Made by a program: the position numbers and the translations under genes
Source: Endomychus coccineus
Lineage: Eukaryota > Arthropoda > Insecta > Coleoptera > Endomychidae
DNA: 64,000 nucleotides
Assembly: GCA_958510875.1 (NCBI GenBank)
Contig: OY294068.1
Coordinates: 192,968,315-193,032,314 of the forward strand
Direction of reading: 5' to 3'
Shown here: one piece after another, positions 45,531-56,304 of the stretch
Position numbering within the stretch: the first letter of the stretch is position 1
Layout of the letters: each line of letters starts with the position of its first letter
Notes under the pieces: model-generated
What the model saw: the letters and a program-made list of their open reading frames with translations, nothing else
Told to the model about the DNA's origin: nothing
Database searches by the model: none

Positions 45531-47329
45531 TATCGTTTAATTTATATCCCTAATTTTAAATAGGCAATTCAGCAATCTCATCAAAAATTGCACATGATTT
45601 GACCAAAAAATAGTTGTCAAGACATCTGTCAACTCGTAGCAACTTTGTTTACATCCTTTTATGAGGTCTGAATATTTTCTATTCAATTAAATATCCGTTG
45701 AGGTGACACAAGTAGTTCAAGAATTATTCTCAGTTCGTTCCTTCAGCCATATATACGGAAATATTTAAAATTGAATTACAGCTGTTAAAATACGTTTAAC
45801 CACATACTATCCAGATCATCAATACCATTTAATTATCGCTATGATGGCGTAACATTAAAAATAATTCCATAGGATTTATTCAACGACAGTTCTAAACCAC
45901 CTGGCCAAATATAAAATCAGCATACGATTTATTAGATCCAGTATTGATAAATATAACTTTGGTATGAAACGATTTTCAACGGCCCTATTAATCTTGCTAT
46001 AGATTTAACTGAGGATATAACATGCTCGCTCAGATGGAATAAATCCACTTAGATTTGAATAAAATTTACATTGATAGATTATTGAATGGTCTATTTCATT
46101 TAATCAACAGTTTTACGGGCAATTAGCCTAATTGAACGGTTTATATGCAAATCGAGCTTCGAACATATTAACTCATACGATATCTACTTCAATAATTACT
46201 CGTAGTTTGACAAACGTACAAAGGTCCTCAGGGGGACATTGTACATATCTTCTATCTACAGAGAAACATATTACAAATATGAGCATGTTAAGTATAACTC
46301 AAATCACAAAAGCTACTAAGAATTGACAACTGTTTCGACCTGCTGGATCTTGTCAGAACTCTGTGGCAAGCTTGACCGCATTCTTTATTATCAAACTATC
46401 TGTAATTATAATTCATGTTCGACAATTTCTGTGAGTGAGAATATAGGTCTCCAAATCTCTATCCGTTTTAACCGCTGTTCACGATAAGAAAGGAATAAGT
46501 TAGTTGAAGTAAGTACATTTATTTTTCAATATTGGTAATAGATTATCGTAAGGTACAACATATATTAAAATCAACATATCAAAAGAGAGAACAAATTCTG
46601 ATTACAATCTAAAAGTTATCCTTAAAGACCAAGCGATTTTAGTCAACAAAAATTCGCGAAAAATACTGCAAGAAAAATTAACATATTCAAAATTTCTGTC
46701 AACAAAATCTGACACCCTAGAAGGTAGATGGTCCGACCATATTGTACAGTGGAAAATATTCTTCCAAAAACCAAATTTAGGTATAGATGGAGAAGTTTCA
46801 TGGAGACTCGCAAAAGACTCCAGTAATCATTTGATGACCTCAAATCTAGTATATACAAAGCCATAACGAAATTTGTAAAAGGAGAAAGCGGAACATCAGA
46901 CTTGGGGGAGGGGGTGTTGAAAGGCTATGGTGCCATAACAGCATTCTATGCAGATTGGAAGGTCAAACTCTTACGGTTTCAGAACAACTCGATTAAAATA
47001 AATAATAACAAAACTTAATGTACATATTTAATATAATGTAAATAGTAATTGTAAAAATGTAAAAATATTTATAGCTAAGGATGACATGTTATTAAATACT
47101 ATCGATTTGATAAATAATAATAATAATGATAATGAATACATACACACCACACACACAATAATCACTGTCTGAAACGGGATTTCATAGAACTGATTGTATC
47201 AAGTACAAAGCGTCTTTATCGCATTAATTTCAATTAAAAATAGCCACGTCGCCGAAACGAACACAAACACGAATAATCAAAATTCTAAGTACATAATATG
47301 AATATGTATCATAATTATGAATATGTACC
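45531..47329. other. AT-rich non-coding stretch
   Basis: Contains AC/TAA microsatellites near 47110-47160. CTGTTTCGACC near 46330 resembles the Penelope-linked repeat at 23.0 kb but the ribozyme core is broken. No gene supported. Confidence 0.4.
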
Positions 47330-47679
47330 TGGTTTTAAATATTGTTAATTAGTTCATTGTATTTGTTTATTATTAAGTATATATGATTTGAAGTAAGTGA
47401 TAGTTCTTATTCCTGTTTAAGTTAGTTATAAGTTATGGCTCATGCCCCTCCATTATTACCACTCTCAACCCGGATTTACCCTCTTGTCGAGGAACCAGGT
47501 AGAAAATGTGTAGTTAAGAAAAGATGTAGCAGCCTGCTAGTACAGTTTTTAAAACCTCTTGAAAGAGTCCAAAATTATCTATTTAAATAAATGTTATTGT
47601 TTGAAAACAGTTTTAATTAATCCAGAAAAGACCCATGAAAATACAGTCCACTCGATCGATTGATGGTGAAAACGAAACA
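47330..47679 (+). repeat. 5' LTR of the BEL/Pao element
   Basis: 350 bp, starts TGGTTTTAAATATTG and ends GAAAACGAAACA. AATAAA-like ATTTAAATAAATG near 47581-47592. Flanked on the left by the target duplicate GTACC. Confidence 0.95.
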
Positions 47680-47680
47680 T

Positions 47681-47698
47681 TGGTCCTACGATACCGGA
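47681..47698 (+). other. Primer-binding site candidate
   Basis: TGGTCCTACGATACCGGA starts two bases after the LTR, with the TGG expected to pair with a tRNA CCA end. Its complement could continue into a T-loop-like TTCG. From memory it most resembles a tRNA-Tyr 3' end, but I cannot confirm the tRNA. Confidence 0.6.
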
Positions 47699-48085
47699 TG
47701 CGAAAATAATTAAGATTTCCTGCCACGTGATGATGTTTGATGTTTGAATGCAGTTGGCGACGATTATTTTCTGATATAAATGTGAGTTCCTTTGTTATCC
47801 TTTAGATTTGTGTATGTATTCAATTTGTTTAAAAGGGTTTACAGATTCTTCAGGGTTAAGATTGTTTCTCGATGCTTTATTATTACATGATTAATATAAT
47901 ATGATTTATTAATGCTTCTGGATTTACTTAAATAGTTTATAGATGATAAATTGATATATAGAGGCTGATTAGATTGATGATATAGATTTGAATAATGATT
48001 CACAGATACGTTTGTTTATAAAGTTTATTACTTTAATTTAAGATTTGATTATAAGATTAACAGTTTTTCTGTTGATTATTTAAAA

Positions 48086-51000
48086 TTGAGATTTGTAGTA
48101 AATGAATTACGTTTAATCAAAATGGATGCCTTGATTAGGAAAAGGGGTTGCATTAAAAGCAAACTAACCACTCTTTCAAAATCAGTAGATTTATTATATG
48201 ATCAGATAAAAGTTGATAGAAATCAAGATATTGAAAAGATTACGATGTTAGAATTGAAAATTGAGAGACTAAAACATATTATTGTTGAATTCGATCAAGT
48301 TCAAAATGAAATCGAAAATGAGTGCGATGAGCAATTATTGAATGAACAGTTAGAAGAGAGGGAGTCATTTTGTGATAAATATGAAACTATTTTGGCGAGA
48401 ACAGCATGTTTATTAAAAAGTAGATCTGATTCTGATCTAGCGCCACCTTCTCAAGCTGCTCAATCAAAAAAGCTACCTATTAAATTACCTGTTATAGACT
48501 TGCCACATTTTGATGGCTCGTATGAAGGATGGTTAAATTTCAAAGATATATATCAGTCCTTAATTCACGAAAATGTAGAAATTAACAATATACAAAAATT
48601 TCATTATTTACGAGCAAGTCTTAATCCCTCAGCTTTCAAAATTATAGGGTCTGTTGAATTATCAGCAAGTAATTATGAAGTAGCTTGGAGTATGTTATGC
48701 AATAGATTTGATAAAAAGATGTTATTAGTGTCTACACATATCCAAGGATTGTTTGAGATACCATTGATTAGAAAGGATTCATTTGTAGAGTTGCGAGAAT
48801 TGATAGATACTTTGTTCAAACATTTGGGTGCATTGAATAATCTGAATGTAGATACTAAAAATTGGGATTTGTTGTTAATATATATTGTCAATTCAAAACT
48901 AGATAAAACTACCCAGTCCGAATGGGAAAAGATGAAAAAGATGAAAAAGAATGAATTTCCCACATTAAATGAATTTACTACGTTTATATCAGATAGAGCT
49001 GATACAATTGAATCAATAGCTTATAACGTTAATAAAGATATTAGTAAATTCAAAGGTCATGCAGATGTTGAACAAAAATCAACTAAAAGTTTTCTTAGTA
49101 ATCAGAGTAGTTCAAATAAGATAATTAAATGCAACTTTTGTAGCAAGACAGGTCATAAAATTTATACTTGCAAGATGTTCATTGATTTAGATGTTTCCGA
49201 ACGCGTGAAACGTATTAATGATTTGAAATTGTGCCACAATTGTTTATGTAAAGACCATAGTGCAAATTCGTGCAAGTCAAAACCTTGTTTTTCATGCAAC
49301 CAAAAGCATAGTAGATTACTACACACAGATGTTGAGACAAGGGTCGCATTTACAAGCACACTCAAATCTCATGTCCTTTTACCTACTGCGAAGGTTTTCG
49401 TTGTTGATTTTTATGGCAATAAACACGTTTGTTATGCTGTATTAGATTCTGGTTCCCAGTCTAATTTTGTTACACAAAATCTCGTTTCGAAACTGAATTT
49501 ACATCAAACAAACATAGATATTTCAGTTTCAGGTATCGGTTCAGGAATTACTATTGATAAAAAATGTATCGTAAATGCACAATCTATGATCAATGATTTC
49601 TGTTTGAATTTGGATTGCTTAGTTTTACCCAAAATTACTGACTATTTACCTAGCCAGTATTTAGATATTTCAAGTTTAAAAATGCCGACAAACATTATGT
49701 TGGCGAATCCTGAATTTTATGAGCCCAATAATATAGATTTGTTGATAGGGGTCTCGACCTTTTGGGACGCTTTAAAATCTCACAAAATAGTTCTAGGTAA
49801 AGGTTTAGTTCTACAACAAACCATATTCGGTTATATTGTTGGCGGCAATTTGCCAGATGTCTCTACAGATTCGAAAGAAACCAAATGTTTATTATCGGTA
49901 GATTTCGTAAACTTAAATCAATCATTACAAAAATTCTGGATGGTTGAACAGATTGATGAGAAATGTAAATTATCTAATGATGATTTGAAATGTGAAAACA
50001 TATTTAAGGAGACATTCTCGCGAGATCTAAACGGTAGATTTATTGTTAAAATACCGTTAAAACATGACGTTACTAGTTTAGGGAATTCAAAAGAATTAGC
50101 TGTAAAAAAGCTAATGTCTCTTGAAAGAAAGTTTGAAAAGTTTCCACATTTTGAAATAGATTATAAGGATTTTATGCGTGAGTATTTGGAAATGGGACAT
50201 ATGAGTTTAATTAATGACGATGTTGATAAAAAAATATCATATTTTATGCCCCATCATTTAGTTATGAAAGAAGATAGCCTCACAACCCGCGCTAGAGTTG
50301 TATTCAACGGTTCAGCTCCGACATCAAATGGAGTTTCATTAAATGACATTCAATATGTAGGTCCCCAAATTTTGAGTAGTTTATTTAATATATTGATCAA
50401 ATTTAGACAATTTCCGTACGTAGTTTCATCGGACATAACGAAAATGTACCGTCAAGTCTTAATTGATCGTGAGGACAGGTGTCTTCAGAGAATTGTTTGG
50501 AGATTTGATAAGTCGGAAAACATTAAAGTATTCGAACTAAATACGGTTACCTATGGCACCGCGAGTGCACCTTACCTAGCAATGAGGTGTTTACACCAAC
50601 TTGCCGATGAATTTAGAGATGAATTTCCTGTTGCAAGTCAAATGATATTAGAGAATTTCTATGTAGATGATTTTATAGCTGGATTTTCAGATGAAAGGGA
50701 TGCAATTGAAATTTGTAATCAGATTCCTTATATTTTGGGTACGGGATGTTTTGTTTTAAATAAATGGCGGTCTAATAGTGCACACATTTTAAACAATTTT
50801 CAATCAATTAATAAAACCACAGAAACTCTTAAAATATGTGACAAAGATACAAAATGTTTAGGTATACAATGGTGTTGTACAAACGATCACTTATCATTTA
50901 AATTCACTGATGATGAACAGATTTCAGAAAAATGCTCAAAACGAAGTATATTGTCACAAATTTCGAAGTTATATGATCCGTTAGGTTTATTATCACCTTG

Positions 51001-53224
51001 TATAATAATTGCTAAAAGGTTAATTCAAAGATTATGGTCGTTAAAACTTGATTGGGATGATGAACTTCCCGATAATTTAATTAGGAAATGGCATTTATTT
51101 TACAAGGAATTGATAATTTTAAATACCTTAAATATTCCTAGATTTGTCATGATCGAAAAACCAGCAAAAGTTCAATTATTTGGTTTTTCAGATGCTAGCC
51201 AACGGTCTTATGGAGCAGTAGTTTATATGAGATCAATCAATGAAAATAATGAGATAAAAGTATCTTTACTTTGTTCAAAGTCAAAAGTAGCTCCATTGAA
51301 ATCGTTGACTATGCCGCGTTTAGAATTGTTAGCTGCATTGATGCTATCCCGATTAATGAAAGCCTTATCGGAATGCGTAATGTATGAATTCGATTGTTAT
51401 CTATGGACAGATTCATTGATTGTCCTTCATTGGATTCATACAGAAACGTATAAATTGCAAACTTTCGTATGTACACGTGTGACGGAAATTCAAGAATTAA
51501 CAGCAAATTACAGTTGGCAGTATGTTGAAACTAAACAGAATCCTGCGGATATTGTTTCACGAGGTAACTACCCAACTGAATTGATGAAAAATGAACTATG
51601 GTGGTCCGGTCCATCATGGCTTTACGATTTCAATGTCTCTAGTTTTAATTTCAAGTTTACTCCTACTATAAAAAGAGATTTGCCAGAATTAAAAAAAACT
51701 AATTGCGAGATAGTTTTACATACAATAAGTCAAAACTGGCAAATATTTGATAAATTTTCTAATTTAACTCGATTACAAAGAGTTATTGCTTATTGTAAAA
51801 GATTCCATAACAATAGTAATTCGAAAATACGTGGTACCAATCGCGTTAATGGTAGATTAACGTTAATCGAATTAGATGATGCCCTTAAATGTTTGATTAA
51901 AATGGCTCAGATGCAAAGTTTTAGTAAAGAATTCAATTATTTGACAACAGGAAATGTCAAAGCGATCAAAAATAAGTTTAATGGTTTAGGTGCTTTCATT
52001 GATAATTATGGAATAATAAGAGTCGGTGGTAGACTCAAACATTCCGATTTACAGTATAATTCTAAACATCCTATAATTCTAGATTCAAAACATATGTTAA
52101 CTAAATTAATATTTCAATCTGAGCATATTAGACTACTCCATGCTAGTCCACAATTATTGTTAAATAGTGTCCGTCAAAATTATTGGCCTTTAAAAGGAAT
52201 TTATTTGGCTAAAGAAACTGTTAGAAAATGTTTAACATGTTTTAGGTTCAATCCTAAACCAATGTCTGTGACCATGGCTGATTTGCCACATAATCGTGTT
52301 GCTAATTTAATACCCTTTCAATGTACAGGTCTTGATTATGCAGGACCCTTTTCCGTAAAGGACCGCAAGATCAGAGGTTATAAAGTAACTAAAGCTTACA
52401 TTTGTTTATTTGTTTGTTTAAGCACTAAGGCTATACATATTGAGTTAATTTCTGATTTGTCAACCGATGCATTTATAGCATGCTTGAGAAGGTTCTCGTC
52501 AAGAAGAGGATTTCCAAGCGACTTGTATTCGGATAACGCCACAAATTTTGTAGGTGCGAATAATAGTTGGAATGATATGTATTCATTTCTCAAATCAAAC
52601 AATGATCTAATATGTGATTATACTGATCAAAATAGATCTAAATGGCATTTTATTCCTCCAAATTCACCGCATTTTGGAGGTATTTGGGAAGCCAATGTGA
52701 AAAGTCTAAAGCGGCATTTATACAAAGTAATCGGCGAAACAATCTTAACATATGAGGAGTTTATTACTGTGTTGACGCAGATTGAAGGCATACTTAATTC
52801 TAGACCCCTTTCTCCTCTTTCCGCCGACCCCAATGATCTAAATCCGCTAACCCCCTCTCACTTTCTAATTGGCAAATTACTGACATTACCACCAGATCCA
52901 GATGTTCATCATATAACAATTAATAAGTTATCTCGATACCAACTTCTTCAACAATTGCAACAAAGTTTCTGGAAACGTTGGTCACGTGATTACCTGACTT
53001 CATTACAACAGCGTAAGAAATGGAATGCGGATACTGATGTTATATCAATTGGTGCAATGGTTATTGTTAAGGTGGACAATTTACCACCATCCCAATGGGT
53101 ATTGGGAAGGATTATAAAACTACACCCCGGAAGTGATGGAAAAACTCGTGTTGTGAGTGTTAAGACCAATAAAGGTGTTTATAAACGGCCGGTTGTAAAG
53201 GTGTGTCCACTCCCTATTACCTAA
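48086..53224 (+). CDS. BEL/Pao Gag-Pol polyprotein, intact
   Basis: Open for 1,712 codons from 48086; the Met at codon 13 (48122, context AAAATGG) has the better initiation context and is the more likely start. Domains in order by codon: N-terminal coiled-coil-like segment about 13-110; DUF1759-type Gag core about 130-310; two CCHC zinc knuckles, C349-C352-H357-C362 and C383-C386-H391-C396; aspartic protease with DSGS at 454-457; reverse transcriptase with the first catalytic Asp at D783 (SSDITKMY) and YVDD at 859-862; RNase H with D1036, E1080, D1109 and D1155; integrase zinc domain H1347/H1352 and C1382/C1385; integrase core D1417, D1483, E1535; DUF5641-type C-terminus about 1610-1710. Every catalytic residue is present. 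It should make the proteins for particle assembly, processing, reverse transcription and integration from one frame, as is usual for BEL/Pao. No stop or shift, so probably a young and possibly active copy. Confidence 0.95.
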   Translation: MRFVVNELRLIKMDALIRKRGCIKSKLTTLSKSVDLLYDQIKVDRNQDIEKITMLELKIERLKHIIVEFDQVQNEIENECDEQLLNEQLEERESFCDKYETILARTACLLKSRSDSDLAPPSQAAQSKKLPIKLPVIDLPHFDGSYEGWLNFKDIYQSLIHENVEINNIQKFHYLRASLNPSAFKIIGSVELSASNYEVAWSMLCNRFDKKMLLVSTHIQGLFEIPLIRKDSFVELRELIDTLFKHLGALNNLNVDTKNWDLLLIYIVNSKLDKTTQSEWEKMKKMKKNEFPTLNEFTTFISDRADTIESIAYNVNKDISKFKGHADVEQKSTKSFLSNQSSSNKIIKCNFCSKTGHKIYTCKMFIDLDVSERVKRINDLKLCHNCLCKDHSANSCKSKPCFSCNQKHSRLLHTDVETRVAFTSTLKSHVLLPTAKVFVVDFYGNKHVCYAVLDSGSQSNFVTQNLVSKLNLHQTNIDISVSGIGSGITIDKKCIVNAQSMINDFCLNLDCLVLPKITDYLPSQYLDISSLKMPTNIMLANPEFYEPNNIDLLIGVSTFWDALKSHKIVLGKGLVLQQTIFGYIVGGNLPDVSTDSKETKCLLSVDFVNLNQSLQKFWMVEQIDEKCKLSNDDLKCENIFKETFSRDLNGRFIVKIPLKHDVTSLGNSKELAVKKLMSLERKFEKFPHFEIDYKDFMREYLEMGHMSLINDDVDKKISYFMPHHLVMKEDSLTTRARVVFNGSAPTSNGVSLNDIQYVGPQILSSLFNILIKFRQFPYVVSSDITKMYRQVLIDREDRCLQRIVWRFDKSENIKVFELNTVTYGTASAPYLAMRCLHQLADEFRDEFPVASQMILENFYVDDFIAGFSDERDAIEICNQIPYILGTGCFVLNKWRSNSAHILNNFQSINKTTETLKICDKDTKCLGIQWCCTNDHLSFKFTDDEQISEKCSKRSILSQISKLYDPLGLLSPCIIIAKRLIQRLWSLKLDWDDELPDNLIRKWHLFYKELIILNTLNIPRFVMIEKPAKVQLFGFSDASQRSYGAVVYMRSINENNEIKVSLLCSKSKVAPLKSLTMPRLELLAALMLSRLMKALSECVMYEFDCYLWTDSLIVLHWIHTETYKLQTFVCTRVTEIQELTANYSWQYVETKQNPADIVSRGNYPTELMKNELWWSGPSWLYDFNVSSFNFKFTPTIKRDLPELKKTNCEIVLHTISQNWQIFDKFSNLTRLQRVIAYCKRFHNNSNSKIRGTNRVNGRLTLIELDDALKCLIKMAQMQSFSKEFNYLTTGNVKAIKNKFNGLGAFIDNYGIIRVGGRLKHSDLQYNSKHPIILDSKHMLTKLIFQSEHIRLLHASPQLLLNSVRQNYWPLKGIYLAKETVRKCLTCFRFNPKPMSVTMADLPHNRVANLIPFQCTGLDYAGPFSVKDRKIRGYKVTKAYICLFVCLSTKAIHIELISDLSTDAFIACLRRFSSRRGFPSDLYSDNATNFVGANNSWNDMYSFLKSNNDLICDYTDQNRSKWHFIPPNSPHFGGIWEANVKSLKRHLYKVIGETILTYEEFITVLTQIEGILNSRPLSPLSADPNDLNPLTPSHFLIGKLLTLPPDPDVHHITINKLSRYQLLQQLQQSFWKRWSRDYLTSLQQRKKWNADTDVISIGAMVIVKVDNLPPSQWVLGRIIKLHPGSDGKTRVVSVKTNKGVYKRPVVKVCPLPIT

Positions 53225-53379
53225 AAAAAACAAACATTTTTTGTTATTAGATGAACTCTCAATAGTTTTAAAGATTTCTAATTCAAATAGTTAAGTTAAT
53301 TTTTCCATGTTTTATATTTTATATTTCTATCTGATGGTACTGGTTGTTGAAGACCTGAGGTCTGCCAAGGTGGCCGGTA
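53225..53379 (+). other. 3' untranslated region and polypurine-tract area
   Basis: No second ORF. The G-rich AAGGTGGCCGG just before the 3' LTR is the likely plus-strand priming region. A small hairpin AGACC-TGA-GGTCT lies at about 53351-53363. Confidence 0.6.
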
Positions 53380-53729
53380 TGGTTTTAAATATTGTTAATT
53401 AGTTCATTGTATTTGTTTATTATTAAGTATATATAATTTGAAGTAAGTGATAGTTCTTATTCCTGTTTAAGTTAGTTATAAGTTATGGCTCATGCCCCTC
53501 CATTATTACCACTCTCAACCCGGATTTACCCTCTTGTCGAGGAACCAGGTAGAAAATGTGTAGTTAAGAAAAGATGTAGCAGCCTGCTAGTACAGTTTTT
53601 AAAACCTCTTGAAAGAGTCCAAAATTATCTATTTAAATAAATGTTATTGTTTGAAAACAGTTTTAATTAATCCAGAAAAGACCCATGAAAATACAGTCCA
53701 CTCGATCGATTGATGGTGAAAACGAAACA
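53380..53729 (+). repeat. 3' LTR of the BEL/Pao element
   Basis: 350 bp, same ends as the 5' LTR, one difference found (A at 53435). Followed by the target duplicate GTACC at 53730-53734. Confidence 0.95.
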
Positions 53730-53999
53730 GTACCTAATTAAGAAGAAAGTTGATTTATCTAGAGATAGACAGACTAGAAAATTATTCACTAAACTTGTGG
53801 ATCACTGTTTTGTAAGGGGCTTCTATCATTAACACTTTAGTGCAAATCATTATTATGAATACTTTGTACGGAGATTATTATTTCAGCTGAGCGATTGATT
53901 ATCCTTCGGATAATTAAGTTTTTATAATCTGAAAATTGGATTGAGCATGTACCGTTATTCTTTTCCAGGCTTCTTCAAATCAAACACTTATATTCAAGT

Positions 54000-54480
54000 G
54001 TGATAGACATATTGTATTACAAGGTCTCTTTTCTCACAACATTTGATTCAAATGAAATGAATGAAATGTCCAATCAGGTTTTGCTTTCAGTCACGGCAAC
54101 CGAGCTTCAGCTACCTCAGTTCGATCATTGCATTCAGGATAATCTATTATTTGTTTTTCTGGAAATTATTTGTGCAGTCAACCTCGTATATACAATTGCA
54201 ATGGATAAAATCGAGCTTATAGAAACTGATAAAGGCAAACCGGCAGCTATATATCAAGGATTTTTGAATTGAATTTTGAATTTTGAAGGCTACGAGCTTC
54301 TTACGGAAATTTCATCCAAGTTAAATCAGATAAAAAGAAAAACCCATGGTCCAATGAAAGAATCATCAACCGCTGAGGAAATCCTAATCCCAGATGACCT
54401 AGTCCTAATGGAAGAAGGAACCAGTTTCCTGGTGTACGGTAAAAGTTGTGTAAAAAATTTTATGCATTATTGGTGTATAT
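54000..54480 (+). pseudogene. Possible FLYWCH/MULE-type remnant
   Basis: A plus-strand frame contains MDKIELIETDKGKPAAIYQGF, which resembles the start of a FLYWCH-type zinc finger often carried by insect mobile elements. After a stop, a second frame continues with a 68-codon segment (SSKLNQIKRKTHGPMKESST, then EEILIPDDLVLMEEGTSF). The Cys/His residues of a FLYWCH finger are not visible. Identification is tentative. Confidence 0.3.
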
Positions 54481-54789
54481 AAAACTCGACTTTCATAGAA
54501 ATTTCAAATCCCATTTCGGAAATCATTATCCAGAACAAAATGTTCCTCTCTTGACGTTTTGTACGTATGTTCTTGCAGATAATGGTGAACTTCGTTGGCA
54601 GAGAGAGGCAAAGTTGGCAATGTTTTGCGACTTCTATTGTGCATATTTTCTTTGACGCATTTTTAGTCCCGGGAAGTTATGGTCTCTGTAGCTTCTTCCG
54701 CTCTTATTTTGCAGGCAACACTAAGATCTTATCTAGCAATTTGTTCTCCAGGTTCGTGATTATGTTGATTTTTTAATGTTGTTACAACA

Positions 54790-55930
54790 AAACTACCCGA
54801 TTCCTCAATAGTACACATAAACCTTACATTTAGGCTGTTTGATGCACCTCCGCAGAGTTGGCACAGTTGGGTAAACCAATTTGTTAGCATTAATTATGAA
54901 GTTTCTGTAGATTTGAGTTCAATTCTTCAACTCCAACGAAAGTTAACATACTTTTACACAACGTAAACGCAGAAACCATAGATATATTCTAATATGTTTG
55001 ACATTGACATTCAAAACTTAGATTGCTAATACACTTGCTTTGATGTTTGATGTTCGATAAAGATGAAACGATTCACAGTTTACCAAAATCTATTCCTGGG
55101 AAACTTCATAGCTTCTGTTCGCAATGAAATAACATTTGCCTTTCTATAATGGCTATTTAAAGTACACACACTCTTCGAATTTCGTTTCAATGGCATAAGT
55201 ATATTTTTTCAAAGTCGTAAATAATTAGGTGAGTGGTATGTGAAAAGATTGTTTATAATAAATTAACGTTTAACAAATCAACACGACCGAAGCATCGGTA
55301 ATGAAACGCGTTAGTTTACGGAATGCGTCAATAGAGATTAAACAAACGTGTGGCGGCATTTTCTAAATGCAGTACTTCCAACACCGGTGACAACCGTCAA
55401 GTAGCTGTTATGCAATCTAATATATAGGCTTATGCAGTACGTGTTTCTTAAGACAAATATCGTATGTACGACCGATATTTATTCCATTTTACACTCAATA
55501 AATTTCACGGTGATAAAGCGTATTATGGAGATTTCATCTCCCAAATCGTTTATGGAACAGTAGCAGTAAATTTATAATAATACCTATATAGTGATTTGTA
55601 AAGTACGCAGTAGAATGAAAAGATAAATGGACGGACTTAAAATAAACCATAAATCAATGATTATGAAGTTACATCAACACAATGTTATGCAGTAAAACTA
55701 AAAATATCATACGATTTTGGCCGTTTAGAGGAGTGGCCACTATAAGGGGTTACAAACTCTGGGAGATAACAATAATTATTGTATATGTGCTATGTATGCA
55801 CTTACATATCCATATTTTTGTCAACATAATGTGATGTAACTGGAATACAACACTTTTGAATAACTAAACATTACACTTTGTGAAAAAACTGTTCAATGGA
55901 AGTCTTTGAGAAATATCGATGGCCAAATCG
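54790..55930. other. AT-rich non-coding stretch
   Basis: Nothing supported. Confidence 0.4.
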
Positions 55931-55959
55931 CCATATTTTATGTTCAATAGGAACTTTTT

Positions 55960-56300
55960 TGTATATCCTTCAGTTTTTCACAAACTTCACTCATATTTTG
56001 CACAGATGAACACAAAATCTCTTCGTCTTGGTCACTTTCACATTCTTCATCTGCAATAGGGTTAGTTTTGCTCTCTTTGTCAGTGAATTCCTGAATTATT
56101 TCCTGCAAATCAAAATCTGAGTTCTAAATCGATTGAGAGGTTTTTTTCCAGTTTAGATTACCTGGCATATTTCTTAAGAGAGTACAACTGACTGAGTGAA
56201 ATATCATTTTCTTCTTCACAAGCCTCATCTTCTTGGATCCAAATCTTTGGAAACTTTTTTTTATAGTCACAGATGGAACATTTTTCTATACTGCAACTAT
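55960..56300 (-). pseudogene. Decayed acidic ORF, possibly another Tigger-like C-terminus
   Basis: Minus strand from 56300: KCSICDYKKKFPKIWIQEDE then ACEEENDISLSQLYSLKKYA, a stop or possible donor (CCAG|GTAATC), then from about 56130 NSDFDLQEIIQEFTDKESKT, NPIADEECESDQDEEIL and NMSEVCEKLKDIQK to a stop. The acidic tail followed by a short helical block resembles the end of pogo/Tigger transposases. The splice phases do not join cleanly, so I treat it as broken. Confidence 0.3.
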
Positions 56301-56304
56301 CCAT

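Larger units (their letters stand above)
47330..53729 (+). mobile_element. Complete BEL/Pao LTR retrotransposon, 6,400 bp
   Basis: Two 350 bp LTRs (TG...CA ends) flank an internal region with a primer-binding site and one long intact polyprotein frame. Target duplication GTACC at 47325-47329 and 53730-53734. The LTRs differ at a single position I could find (G at 47385, A at 53435), so insertion is recent. No env-like frame between the polyprotein stop and the 3' LTR. Confidence 0.95.

Noticed and set aside
46320..46365. Another hammerhead (CTGTTTCGACC...CTTGTCAGA on the plus strand)
   Set aside because: The core on the minus strand reads CTGACAAGA, with two extra bases, and no stem II can be formed.
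48673..48963. Minus-strand open frames within the BEL/Pao polyprotein
   Set aside because: They lie antisense to a well-defined coding sequence and show no domain.
53225..53379. An env gene after the BEL/Pao polyprotein
   Set aside because: Only 155 bp lie between the stop and the 3' LTR, with no ORF.
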